Shown here: piece after piece, positions 8,773 through 16,862 of the stretch
How the letters are laid out: every line of letters begins with the position of its first letter
Position numbering within the stretch: position 1 is the stretch's first letter
From: a virus
DNA length: 59,022 bases
Virus record (IMG/VR): IMGVR_UViG_3300000517_000182
Location: 1-59,022 of that record
Reading direction: 5' to 3' (one strand)
Made by a program: the position numbers and the translations under genes
Notes under the pieces: generated by a model
The model's database searches: none
Seen by the model: the letters and a program-made list of their open reading frames with translations, nothing else
Told to the model about the DNA's origin: nothing

Positions 8773-8800
8773 GGGCTCATATTATATGGGCCCTTTTTTT
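8773..8800 (+). terminator. Rho-independent terminator
   Basis: Stem GGGCTCAT/ATGGGCCC (8 bp with one G-T pair) with loop ATTAT, followed directly by seven T. It ends the single-gene unit in front of it. Confidence 0.9.
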
Positions 8801-8806
8801 ATGACT

Positions 8807-8814
8807 CGTAAATA
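8807..8814 (+). promoter_or_regulatory. Late promoter placed 5 nt before an ATG
   Basis: CGTAAATA followed by five bases and then ATG. With T4 spacing, transcription would start at or next to the start codon, giving a leaderless mRNA. One of six such arrangements in the window. Confidence 0.5.
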
Positions 8815-8819
8815 CGACA

Positions 8820-9209
8820 ATGATTTATGTTTTACGAACTTTGGTTGATATAACCGAAACAGGCGAACATCACGGACCTAGCAAACTAGAAGTCAATCAG
8901 CAGGCAAATTATAATACTGTGATACAATGTCTCGGTCTAAGGGCAAATCCTGCTCCTTTAAAAACTGTATCGCATGTAGATAGCATAAAAGACCTAGAGT
9001 TCGGAACAGCATTCAAAGGCAAGCAGAGATACTGGGAGTGTGAATTTGAAATAGAATACGGTGATCCTGGCATGGAAGCATTTCTAGAAGATTTTGATCT
9101 AGTGCCTGTGATTACCGATCTAGACGAAACTGCAGAGATCTACCCGCCTATTTTTTCCACAAAAGATCCAAAAACCAAAAACACAGTTATCTTACCATAT
9201 AAAGATTAG
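8820..9209 (+). CDS. Conserved T4-like marine phage protein
   Basis: 129 residues. The opening MIYVLRTLVDITETGEHHG, the NQQANYNTVIQCLGLRA block and the late FLEDFDLVPVI block match a conserved protein I know from T4-like cyanophages, function unknown. No Shine-Dalgarno can be seen, because a late promoter ends only five bases before the ATG. It lies in the virion-gene block, so a structural or assembly role is likely. Confidence 0.75.
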   Translation: MIYVLRTLVDITETGEHHGPSKLEVNQQANYNTVIQCLGLRANPAPLKTVSHVDSIKDLEFGTAFKGKQRYWECEFEIEYGDPGMEAFLEDFDLVPVITDLDETAEIYPPIFSTKDPKTKNTVILPYKD

Positions 9210-9282
9210 AACGATTCTTGATAAGTAACTGCGTAGAGGCAAACAAGGCACATTCGCAAGGCGGCAAGACAGAACGGAGTGA

Positions 9283-9531
9283 ATGATGTCTGATCCTATG
9301 GGTAATACCACAAAACTTGAAAAAGAAAGCCTCGAAGCCCACGTAGACCTCTGCGCTCTGCGTTATCAAAATCTTGACGACAGGCTTACTAAGATAGAAA
9401 GCAAAGTTGAAGTCATTCACGAAGACATCACAAACGGTAACAAGTCTATGATCAAAGTAATTGTAGGCGCTGTTGGCACTGTTGTAGCTGGCTTACTCTC
9501 CACAATTGTTGTTCTACTTGTAAATTTCTAG
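9283..9531 (+). CDS. Small coiled-coil membrane protein
   Basis: 82 residues: a heptad-like segment (about 28-52) and a C-terminal hydrophobic segment, IKVIVGAVGTVVAGLL and onwards. Either of two adjacent ATGs could be used. The layout (coiled coil plus one membrane anchor) resembles holin-like or spanin-like small proteins and the minus-strand trio near the end of the window in mirrored order. No known family. Confidence 0.65.
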   Translation: MMSDPMGNTTKLEKESLEAHVDLCALRYQNLDDRLTKIESKVEVIHEDITNGNKSMIKVIVGAVGTVVAGLLSTIVVLLVNF

Positions 9532-9539
9532 CATAAATA
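9532..9539 (+). promoter_or_regulatory. Late promoter placed 5 nt before an ATG
   Basis: CATAAATA, then GTTTT, then ATG of the first basic paralogue. Same promoter-to-start distance as at the 8.8 kb gene. Confidence 0.55.
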
Positions 9540-9544
9540 GTTTT

Positions 9545-9832
9545 ATGCGTATCAGCGAAATCACAGAAGGTTTGACTGAAAAACAGATCTGGGCACGTTC
9601 TGGTCACAAAGTCGTGCGAAAGTTTAGATGCACCTCCGGCCCTAGAAAAGGAAGAATTGTTCCTTCTATGAGCAAGTGTTACGGAGCACCAGATACTAAA
9701 GCACGAGCTCAACTAAAAAGAACAAAAGCAAGACTGGGCAAAAAAATGTCCAGGAAAGCTCGCAGAACAAAAAGAGTAAATCCAGCATCACGCAGAGTGC
9801 AAGCCCTAAACAAGGCAACTAGAAGACGATGA
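9545..9832 (+). CDS. Very basic protein with MRISEITE leader (paralogue 1)
   Basis: 95 residues. After a leader MRISEITE followed by G, the protein is strongly basic: VRKFRC, SGPRKGRI, then a Lys/Arg-rich tail. Two cysteines (RCTSGPRKGR and SKCYG) recur in the paralogue that follows. Related proteins occur in T4-like cyanophages next to the nucleotidyltransferase genes. Leader plus high positive charge suggests packaging with, and binding to, DNA, like T4 internal proteins. The start has no Shine-Dalgarno and lies 5 nt after a late promoter. Confidence 0.75.
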   Translation: MRISEITEGLTEKQIWARSGHKVVRKFRCTSGPRKGRIVPSMSKCYGAPDTKARAQLKRTKARLGKKMSRKARRTKRVNPASRRVQALNKATRRR

Positions 9833-10095
9833 AAGTAGAAGAAATTCTAGAAGTTGCAACGAACGCTTGGAAAAGAACGGGTAATAAAACCGTTCGCAAA
9901 TTTCGCTGTAAAAGCGGGCCAAGAAAAGGCAGAGTTATGGCTTCACCTGCTTCCTGCCATGCTCCTCTCAAAACCAAAAGCAGTGCTAGACTGAAAAGAA
10001 CAAAATCCAGAATGGCAGGACAGCGAGCTTATAAAAGCAATCTTACTCGCCGCCGCAATCCATATTCAAGAAGATTAAAGAATCTCAATAGGTAA
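9829..10095 (+). CDS. Very basic protein with MKVEEILE leader (paralogue 2)
   Basis: 88 residues, a tandem diverged copy of the preceding gene: both share KxVRKFRC, SGPRKGR, a second Cys about 15 residues on, ARLKRTK and RRxNPxSRR. The start MKVEEILE followed by V keeps the (I/L)-x-E site although the leader sequence differs. It overlaps paralogue 1 by 4 nt. Likely the same virion-internal nucleic-acid-binding role, by inference. Confidence 0.75.
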   Translation: MKVEEILEVATNAWKRTGNKTVRKFRCKSGPRKGRVMASPASCHAPLKTKSSARLKRTKSRMAGQRAYKSNLTRRRNPYSRRLKNLNR

Positions 10096-10100
10096 CACAG

Positions 10101-10376
10101 ATGAAAATATCAGAAATTTTAAATGAACAGGTGTCAGGAAAGGTCACAAGAGTTAGACCTAATGAGATAGTAGTGAGAGATCCAGAAAGCGGTATAGAAA
10201 CAAAAATCCCCAAGAAAGTCAATGAACCAGGAACTGTGACGAGAGACAAGGACGGAAAGTTAGTGCTTGATCCTGAAACGCCAGGCGGAGTCGCCGACGA
10301 CATAGAACCAGGTGAAGAAATTGATGTCGAACCAGAATCTGCTCAAGGAACAGTAGGCACTCAAGGAACAGTGTAA
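10101..10376 (+). CDS. Small acidic protein with MKISEILNE leader
   Basis: 91 residues, rich in Glu, Asp, Pro and Gly, with a repeat at the end (SAQGTVG and TQGTV). The leader MKISEILNE again offers an (I/L)-x-E site. Strong acidity contrasts with the two basic proteins just upstream, as if it balances or chaperones them; that is speculation. Start and stop are tightly packed with both neighbours. Confidence 0.65.
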   Translation: MKISEILNEQVSGKVTRVRPNEIVVRDPESGIETKIPKKVNEPGTVTRDKDGKLVLDPETPGGVADDIEPGEEIDVEPESAQGTVGTQGTV

Positions 10377-10570
10377 TGCTGTTAGACGAACTCAAAATCT
10401 ATACTTCAAACGAAGAAGATCGTGTTTTAGAAAAAATAGACCAAGCGCATTCTATTGAAACTTTTAACGCACGAGATCGTTTCGTAATTGAAAACCTCAT
10501 ACGCAAGAGTTTGGTAATTAAAATACCCTATCAAAATTCTTATCTTGTGGTAAAAAATGAATTTAATTAA
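10376..10570 (+). CDS. Hypothetical small protein
   Basis: 64 residues with no known domain. It starts on the last base of the preceding stop codon and overlaps the next gene by 14 nt, so it is part of the same operon. More AT-rich than its neighbours. Confidence 0.5.
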   Translation: MLLDELKIYTSNEEDRVLEKIDQAHSIETFNARDRFVIENLIRKSLVIKIPYQNSYLVVKNEFN

Positions 10571-10967
10571 AGAAATTGAAAATCTAATTGACTCACCTGT
10601 TGATCCTTCTCTGTTTCCTGTCAAGAAAGGAAATAGAATTTTCTTACTAGACTGCGTGATAAAAAAACAAAACGGCGTATATCAAGTCTTTAAAAACAAA
10701 ACACTTCAAAAACAGTTCTACACTAAAATTGCTGCTGTTGCCTACGCTAAAAACAGCCATCGAAAAAATACTAACGATTTAGAAATTCAAAGACTAGACC
10801 GCTTGCTGGAGAAGAATCTCATAGATTGTGTTTTTTATAGAAATCAAATAGAAAACACAGAAAAAGAAGAAACACGTCAATGTACGAAAATTAGATTCGA
10901 AGACTCCCGCGCTCATATCAAGGATATACGTGACAAGTTGCGGTCATTTATATTCCCTCAAAGCTAA
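10557..10967 (+). CDS. Hypothetical protein, basic
   Basis: 136 residues, Lys-rich, no recognised motif. The N-terminus (MNLIKEIENLID) has IKE at residues 4-6, a weak version of the leader seen in this block. It overlaps the gene before it and its 3' end contains the late promoter for the large gene that follows. Confidence 0.55.
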   Translation: MNLIKEIENLIDSPVDPSLFPVKKGNRIFLLDCVIKKQNGVYQVFKNKTLQKQFYTKIAAVAYAKNSHRKNTNDLEIQRLDRLLEKNLIDCVFYRNQIENTEKEETRQCTKIRFEDSRAHIKDIRDKLRSFIFPQS

Positions 10968-10970
10968 ATA
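10963..10970 (+). promoter_or_regulatory. T4-type late promoter (GCTAAATA)
   Basis: GCTAAATA overlapping the preceding stop codon, 27 nt ahead of the 515-residue gene; AGGAAGAG ribosome binding site lies between. Confidence 0.6.
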
Positions 10971-10997
10971 CACTTAACAAATACTAGGAAGAGTATA

Positions 10998-12545
10998 ATG
11001 AACATCAGTGACATTTCAAAACCTGTGACAGCAAAAGCACTTAATGAAAGTTTAGAAAAACGTTTTGGTAAGAGAATTAGACTAGAAGATTTTTCTCTTG
11101 ACCAACTTTACAATGCTCGTAATAAACTAAGAACAACCCTTAGTCAAATTGAAACAAATGAATCATTCGGCGCTGTTCATCATTCAGACAGCTATCAGAA
11201 AAACAGACTCTTCCTAGATGTTTTAAATGCTGAAATCAATGAACGTGAAGCAGTTCAAGTCACAGAGAAAGCAGAATCAGAAGCACAGCAGAAAGCAGCA
11301 GGCGCAGCATTAGCAGCGAAGCGCGGTGAGATTCCTGTATCTGAGCTGGTAGGTGCTTCGAAAGAAATGTATGACAGCATGAGCGAAAAGGACCTAGAAG
11401 ACTTCGCGGGCACAAAACACAAAGGCATTCCTGCCAAGAAAGGAGAATCTGTCGAAGAAGGCGCTACTGATACAAAGGCCAAAATGAAGCAAATTCTATC
11501 TGGCTTTAAGCCTATATCAAAGTCAGAAAAAGTCGTCAAAGCATTCAGTTACAAGCCTGGCAAAGAGTTCGAATCGATTCCAGTCGTCATCACAAAAGAT
11601 CCAAAGGTCGATGAAGAAACAGATTATCCCTTTGCTTTGTATATCAAGAGCGACGATTCGAGCGAAATGCTTCATCATGAATACTACGACAATATGGAAA
11701 CTGCTATTTCAGATGCCAAGCATGAAATAAAAGACAAGATTGACCGTCCAAGAGACGACAACTACATTCCGGGACAACAGAGACTGCCTTTTGAAGGAGC
11801 ATTTGACGACGATGTTCCGCCAGAAGATCACAACGACCTAGACTATGAGGGTGGCATGGCACACAAACAACTTTCTACAATCGAAGATGCTGCCGACGAA
11901 CTCGGTGAAATTATTCAAACAGACGAAAATCTACCAGAGTGGGTTCAAAAGAAAATTGTTCTTGCAATGAGCTATATCGACACAGCAAGAGATTATATGA
12001 AATCTGCAAACGAAGTAGATCAAGAAAGAGGAATGCCAATGGAGTCTGCTCTGAGAGAAGGCGCAGAAGAACAAGCAGAACTTGTTATGGCTGCCAAGAA
12101 CATGGTAGATAAAATCACAGGCTGGATGGAAGACACAGCAGAAATGCAGACAGAATCCATGCTTGAGCTGGGTGATTCGATTCGCGACGAACTTGGTGAA
12201 AACGAGTCAGAACAATTTACTTCTACCGTGAAGCCTGCGCTCGAAAGCCTTTATCAATCACTAGAACAGACACGTGAGACTCTTGTATCAGGTGTAAGAC
12301 TTGTCGCAGGCGAAGAAGTTCAAGACATGCCTGGTGACGACCTTGACACAGAAATGGAACCAACCGTTGATCAAGAAGAAGGAGATCTTGACCTTGACCT
12401 AGACACTGAAGGCGGTGAAGAGGAAGATGAATTCGCTGCTGCAGAACCAGCTGCAGGCGGCGAGGAAGAAGCAGGACGTGAAAAACGTGAATCTGTAGAG
12501 CGTTCAAGACGCCTTGCATCGCTGCTAACTTCAAAAAAAAAGTAA
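10998..12545 (+). CDS. T4-like virion/prohead core-type structural protein
   Basis: 515 residues. Two parts match a protein conserved in T4-like cyanophages and pelagiphages: the N-terminal block (LNESLEKRFGKRIRLEDF..., then NARNKLRTTLSQIETNES) and the middle/C-terminal helices (LPEWVQKKIVLAMSYIDTARDY; GWMEDTAEMQTESMLELG). The last 120 residues are extremely acidic and then turn basic (SRRLASLLTSKKK), typical of scaffold or core proteins. The start MNISDIS resembles the neighbouring leaders, but I see no clear cleavage site. Annotated relatives are called virion structural protein; an exact role in prohead assembly is inference. Confidence 0.75.
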   Translation: MNISDISKPVTAKALNESLEKRFGKRIRLEDFSLDQLYNARNKLRTTLSQIETNESFGAVHHSDSYQKNRLFLDVLNAEINEREAVQVTEKAESEAQQKAAGAALAAKRGEIPVSELVGASKEMYDSMSEKDLEDFAGTKHKGIPAKKGESVEEGATDTKAKMKQILSGFKPISKSEKVVKAFSYKPGKEFESIPVVITKDPKVDEETDYPFALYIKSDDSSEMLHHEYYDNMETAISDAKHEIKDKIDRPRDDNYIPGQQRLPFEGAFDDDVPPEDHNDLDYEGGMAHKQLSTIEDAADELGEIIQTDENLPEWVQKKIVLAMSYIDTARDYMKSANEVDQERGMPMESALREGAEEQAELVMAAKNMVDKITGWMEDTAEMQTESMLELGDSIRDELGENESEQFTSTVKPALESLYQSLEQTRETLVSGVRLVAGEEVQDMPGDDLDTEMEPTVDQEEGDLDLDLDTEGGEEEDEFAAAEPAAGGEEEAGREKRESVERSRRLASLLTSKKK

Positions 12546-12577
12546 ATGAAAGCGATCCGCAAACACAGAAAATAGTT

Positions 12578-12919
12578 ATGGCTTTAAGAACCATTAAAGG
12601 TTCTGCAGAGTCTAAAAAACAGCCTGTTTTTGCACATTTCGATAAACCTACCCCAGAAACCAAAAAGCCCGATTCTATCAATGTCAATATTAACGACATT
12701 ATGGAAAAGATGGGTCTTCCTCAATTTACCTACGATTCATTCAAAGCAGCCTACGATGCTGATCCACAAATACAAGAAATTGTAGATAACTTTAGTTCTG
12801 AAGGCATTGAAATAAATGCTGAAGAAAAGGATGACGGTGTTGTAGATAAAGACACAGACAGTAACGCTGTTAGCAAGATGGCCAAGGCAGCTACTGATCT
12901 TTCCGACAATATAGGTTGA
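12578..12919 (+). CDS. Hypothetical protein
   Basis: 113 residues, acidic, no recognised domain; NVNINDIMEKMGLPQF is its most structured-looking part. No good ribosome binding site is visible. It is the last gene before an early-type promoter whose -35 box overlaps its stop codon. Confidence 0.55.
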   Translation: MALRTIKGSAESKKQPVFAHFDKPTPETKKPDSINVNINDIMEKMGLPQFTYDSFKAAYDADPQIQEIVDNFSSEGIEINAEEKDDGVVDKDTDSNAVSKMAKAATDLSDNIG

Positions 12920-12943
12920 CACAAATTCTTAATCTCGTATAAT
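12916..12943 (+). promoter_or_regulatory. Early (sigma70-like) promoter TTGACA-16-TATAAT
   Basis: Perfect -35 and -10 boxes with a 16-nt spacer, about 25 nt ahead of the GTG start of the exonuclease gene. Marks a switch from the late block to early/middle expression. Confidence 0.8.
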
Positions 12944-12968
12944 TGTATGATTACAAAAAGGATTTTCT

Positions 12969-13673
12969 GTGACTTTAATTGTTGAAAAATTTAACTATCC
13001 CGAAATAAAACGCAAGAATGTAGACGGCAAAAGAAAATATCTAACCCCCGACGGCAACGCAGTTGCTAGTGTAACTACTATACTAGATGCCACGGCAGAT
13101 AAAACCGGCCTGCTAGAATGGCGCAAGAGAGTAGGCGAACACAAAGCAAACGAAATTACCAAAGAAGCTGCTGCTATTGGTACACGTTTGCACAAGTATC
13201 TAGAAGACTATGTTGAAAAAGGGGAGTGGCCAGAACCCGGTTCCAATCCTTATTCTAAAAAAGCACACTGCATGGCATCTAAAATCAAACAGGAAGCCTT
13301 TCCTAAAATAACAGAAGTATGGGGTTCTGAAGTTAATCTCTATATGCCAAATATGTATGCGGGAACCACCGACTTGGTAGGAACATACAACGGCAAACCT
13401 GCAATTATGGACTTCAAGCAGGCGAATAAAAAGAAAAAAATAGAATGGATCGAAAACTATTTCTTACAGCTAGTGGCCTATGCAGAGTGCCATAATGAAC
13501 TCTACGGCACAAATATACAGGAAGGACATATCTTTATGTGTACTCGCGGCACAAACAACCTAGAACTGGGCGGAGAAGAATACCAGCAGTTTGATATATG
13601 GCCTGCAGACTATGCAGAATGGCGTCACGAATGGTATAACCGGGTATATGCCTACTATGAACAATCTGTTTGA
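12969..13673 (+). CDS. PD-(D/E)XK nuclease, RecB-like exonuclease
   Basis: 234 residues, GTG start. The nuclease core is visible as GTRLHKYLEDYVE (helix with the conserved H), then YAGTTDLVGTYNGKPAIMDFKQANK, in which D and the D-x-K pair fit the PD-(D/E)XK signature, and FLQLVAYAECHNELYG, the Q-x-x-x-Y helix of RecB-family nucleases. This is a conserved T4-like cyanophage gene, thought to act in DNA processing or degradation of host DNA. It is served by its own early promoter although it sits between virion genes. Confidence 0.85.
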   Translation: MTLIVEKFNYPEIKRKNVDGKRKYLTPDGNAVASVTTILDATADKTGLLEWRKRVGEHKANEITKEAAAIGTRLHKYLEDYVEKGEWPEPGSNPYSKKAHCMASKIKQEAFPKITEVWGSEVNLYMPNMYAGTTDLVGTYNGKPAIMDFKQANKKKKIEWIENYFLQLVAYAECHNELYGTNIQEGHIFMCTRGTNNLELGGEEYQQFDIWPADYAEWRHEWYNRVYAYYEQSV

Positions 13674-13675
13674 GC

Positions 13676-13683
13676 GATAAATA
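13676..13683 (+). promoter_or_regulatory. T4-type late promoter (GATAAATA)
   Basis: GATAAATA just after the exonuclease stop, 19 nt before the GTG chosen for the tail fibre gene, with AGGAG between. Confidence 0.65.
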
Positions 13684-13702
13684 CTTTAAACAGGAGAATA
13701 GA

Positions 13703-15361
13703 GTGGCGGTTGTACAAATCTCGAGGATACAGCATAGAAGAGGTCAAAAAAACACAGGTTCTGGATTGCCACAACTTGCATCAGGCGAACTAGGCTGGGC
13801 AATAGACACAAGAGAACTTTACATAGGAAACGGCTCTGTTTCCGAAGGAGCTCCTGCCGTAGGTAACACAAAGATACTTACGGAATTTGACAATATCTTT
13901 GCAGTCGCCAGCACCTATACCTATAGACAAGATGACGGATCTCTACTTACCGGACCAAACTCTTCTTCTCCTGTAGAAAGAAATCTTCAACAACGATTAG
14001 ACGACAGAGTTTCTGTAAGAGCATTCGGAGCAAGAGGCGACGGTTCCGGAGATGACACAGCAGCACTTCAGAGAGCAATTGACCAACTCTACCTCAACAC
14101 TGACAAAGCGACACCTAAAAGTAGAGTTGTATTGCACGTCGAAGCGGGCACTTACAATCTATCAGACACACTATATATTCCGCCTTATGCAACTATAAAA
14201 GGCGCCGGCTCTGGCAAAACTGTGTTCAAACAGGTTTCTTCTGTTCCTGTTGCTATCCAAACCGTAAATGCTTTCAGCACACCTGGAAACTACTTTAATT
14301 TTGCCGACGATGATGCATACGGCGACAACACTTCTCTACAGAATCAAACACAAAATATTTTGTTCGAAGGCTTAACAATAGAACTGTTTGATAATTCAAA
14401 AGCCATGGTTTTAGAAAATTGTGTTCATAGTGTCTTTCGAGACATTGCAGTAAAAGGAACATGGGAAGTTTCAGATTCTGTTGTAAACGATAACATTGGT
14501 TTAGAAATTACTTCTCTTAGTTCTGTAGTAGAGTCAAAAAACAACGCCTTTGAAGATTGTGCTTTCACTGGATTTTCATATGCTGTGAAATCAGATTATG
14601 ATATAGACAATCATGTTTTTGATAATTGCCTGTTTAATCTTTGTGGTTTTGGAATAGTGTTTGGGCAGGGCACGATCATTGGAAATCCGGGACAGGCGAC
14701 AGGACCTGTCAATAACACCATTAAAAATACGACTTTTAGAGACATTAATCAACAGGCTATTTGGGTTATACAAGGCAAATATAACGTCAGTGAGAACAAT
14801 GTTTTTGAACTTGTAGGCAATATGGCAGGTAGTGATTTAACGCCTTCTACTCACATTGTTCAATTTGATACAAAAACGAACAAGAGCATAGGCGATTATT
14901 TTTCACGCACGGCAGTTTTAATTTCTGGTGCAGCATCCTCTACTGTTCCTTATATTTCGGAAATCGGAGGCGCAGCGGATTACGAATTACACTTTGAAAA
15001 CGAAGTAGATTTTGGTAGGCAAACTGTTGCACAGAGAATATTTAGGCTGCCGGGTATCATAAACCAATCCTATGAAATTGACTATATGATGGTAACAGAC
15101 AGTAAGTTTACTCGAAAAGGAACACTTTCTCTTGTAACCTACGAGCCTGATAATTCTGTGCAAATATACGATGAATATTTTTATGTAGGTGAAGAAGATA
15201 ACAACAATCTTGAAGCAGTAGAATTTGAAGCGCAGCTAAGAGATCATAGTTCGAGCGGCGGTTTCGATACTATTGATGTCAAGGCTACGTCCGACCTACA
15301 AGTTAATGATAGAACTTACATGACATTTATGATAAAAGCACATCGATCAGATATTATTTGA
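13703..15361 (+). CDS. Tail fibre/tailspike with beta-helix (pectate-lyase-like) domain
   Basis: 552 residues from a GTG with an AGGAG site; an upstream TTG in the same frame would lie over the late promoter and is rejected. Residues about 8-45 (IQHRRGQKNTGSGLPQLASGELGW) match the short phage tail-fibre N-terminal module found in many T4-like marine phages. From about residue 105 the block VSVRAFGARGDGSGDDTAALQRA is the usual start of a pectate-lyase-type right-handed beta-helix, followed by repeats rich in N, F and G. The C-terminal 100 residues are a separate beta domain. Probable receptor-binding or capsule-degrading fibre. Confidence 0.88.
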   Translation: MAVVQISRIQHRRGQKNTGSGLPQLASGELGWAIDTRELYIGNGSVSEGAPAVGNTKILTEFDNIFAVASTYTYRQDDGSLLTGPNSSSPVERNLQQRLDDRVSVRAFGARGDGSGDDTAALQRAIDQLYLNTDKATPKSRVVLHVEAGTYNLSDTLYIPPYATIKGAGSGKTVFKQVSSVPVAIQTVNAFSTPGNYFNFADDDAYGDNTSLQNQTQNILFEGLTIELFDNSKAMVLENCVHSVFRDIAVKGTWEVSDSVVNDNIGLEITSLSSVVESKNNAFEDCAFTGFSYAVKSDYDIDNHVFDNCLFNLCGFGIVFGQGTIIGNPGQATGPVNNTIKNTTFRDINQQAIWVIQGKYNVSENNVFELVGNMAGSDLTPSTHIVQFDTKTNKSIGDYFSRTAVLISGAASSTVPYISEIGGAADYELHFENEVDFGRQTVAQRIFRLPGIINQSYEIDYMMVTDSKFTRKGTLSLVTYEPDNSVQIYDEYFYVGEEDNNNLEAVEFEAQLRDHSSSGGFDTIDVKATSDLQVNDRTYMTFMIKAHRSDII

Positions 15362-15786
15362 TGTTTTCAAACATTCAATCATTCGAACAACGTCTTGCCT
15401 CCTGGGCAAAATACAGAGAAGAGATACCTGAACAAGCAGATCCAATCCAAGCCACGATCGACTTGTATGAGCAAGCACCTTGGGTAAGTATTCACACAGA
15501 TCCATATGATCGTTCTACTTGGCCAAACCCCTGGGAATTGATCAAAGAAAATCAGTACTGTGAGTTTTGTAAACTGCTAGGAATATGTTATACTTTACAA
15601 TTAACTGACTGCTTTTCGGAGGAGGAGTTCGAGATACATATACGACGCAGCGACGGAACAGGAGAGCTTTATTACTTGCTCTTTGTAGGTGAAAGAGTCG
15701 TTGGCTATAATGGAGAGACACATGTTGCAAATTCTGAACTCCCTTCTGATCTTAAACTGCAACACCGATATACAGTGTCTCTCTAA
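15361..15786 (+). CDS. Conserved T4-like phage protein next to tail fibre
   Basis: 141 residues. The block DPYDRSTWPNPWELIKENQYCEFCKLLGICYTLQLT is the hallmark of a conserved T4-like cyanophage protein of unknown function, normally located beside fibre genes. Its ATG overlaps the fibre stop codon by one base, so the two are coupled. A fibre chaperone is conceivable but unproven. Confidence 0.75.
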   Translation: MFSNIQSFEQRLASWAKYREEIPEQADPIQATIDLYEQAPWVSIHTDPYDRSTWPNPWELIKENQYCEFCKLLGICYTLQLTDCFSEEEFEIHIRRSDGTGELYYLLFVGERVVGYNGETHVANSELPSDLKLQHRYTVSL

Positions 15787-15868
15787 CACACGAAGTAGAT
15801 AAGAACACAGGTGCCTCGTCTGAAGGACGACGAAGTCATCACCATCTAAAAAATAAGGAGAAAAAGAA

Positions 15869-16840
15869 ATGCTATTCGAACCACAGATATCAAGAAAGCC
15901 AGATTTGTATCCTTGGACCAAAAAGTTCATTGATGCTATATGGGCAGGCTTTTGGACCCCAGACGAGTTTAACTTTCGTTCAGACTATTCGCAGTTTAAA
16001 CAGGAACTTACACAGGAAGAGCAGGAAGTTATTGTAAGAGCTCTATCAGCAATTGGGCAAATAGAAGTTGCTGTTAAAAGTTTCTGGGCAAATGTAGGCA
16101 CGCATCTACCGCATCCTTCTATAAATGATCTTGGATACGCAATGGCCAACTCTGAAGTCATTCACAATATGGCCTATGAGAAGTTGCTTGATGTTCTGCA
16201 TCTTACTCACGTGTTCGAAGAAAACCTAAATGAAGAGGTTATTCGCGGCAGAGTAAATTACCTACGCAAATACAACGAAAAAGTTTATGAAGATGATAAA
16301 AAGCAGTTCATTTATTCAATTATTCTCTTTACATTGTTCGTAGAAAATGTTAGTCTATTTTCACAGTTTTACATAATTCTGCACTTCAACAGAAACAAAG
16401 CTGTGCTAAAAGATTGTGCCCAACAGGTACAATACACAAGAAACGAAGAAATGTTACACGCTCAGGTAGGAATACAGTTAATTAACACTTTGAGAGAAGA
16501 GTATCCAGAGATGTTTGATGCGGAGCTCGAAAGCCGTATCCAAGAAGAAATCCAAGACAGCCTCGCAGCTGAAAGTCGTGTCATTGACTGGATGGTAGGC
16601 GATTACGCTGTAGAAGGTCTTAATGCAGAAATTCTAAAAGCATTTGTTGCAAAGAGAATGAAAGAATCAATGGAACAGATCGGCTTTGATCATTCCATGA
16701 TCGAAATCAACAAAGAACTTGCTGATGAGACTTTTTGGTTCGACGAAGCTCTTCTTGGTGCTACTATGACTGATTTCTTCCAGAAGCGTCCGGTAGAATA
16801 CTCCAAGGGACAAGGAATTGCAGCAGACGAACTATTTTAA
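15869..16840 (+). CDS. nrdB: Ribonucleotide reductase class I, beta subunit
   Basis: 323 residues. The di-metal ligands are visible: E66 (GQIEVAV), E96 and H99 in EVIHNMAY, E159 (FVENVSLF) and E194/H197 in EEMLHAQ. Y103, four residues after H99, sits where the radical tyrosine is in class Ia enzymes, so a tyrosyl radical is plausible. NrdB makes or holds the radical used by NrdA to convert ribonucleotides to deoxyribonucleotides for phage DNA synthesis. Strong AAGGAG ribosome binding site; followed by nrdA and glutaredoxin in one operon. Confidence 0.95.
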   Translation: MLFEPQISRKPDLYPWTKKFIDAIWAGFWTPDEFNFRSDYSQFKQELTQEEQEVIVRALSAIGQIEVAVKSFWANVGTHLPHPSINDLGYAMANSEVIHNMAYEKLLDVLHLTHVFEENLNEEVIRGRVNYLRKYNEKVYEDDKKQFIYSIILFTLFVENVSLFSQFYIILHFNRNKAVLKDCAQQVQYTRNEEMLHAQVGIQLINTLREEYPEMFDAELESRIQEEIQDSLAAESRVIDWMVGDYAVEGLNAEILKAFVAKRMKESMEQIGFDHSMIEINKELADETFWFDEALLGATMTDFFQKRPVEYSKGQGIAADELF

Positions 16841-16862
16841 AACAGAAACAAAGGGGATAAGA

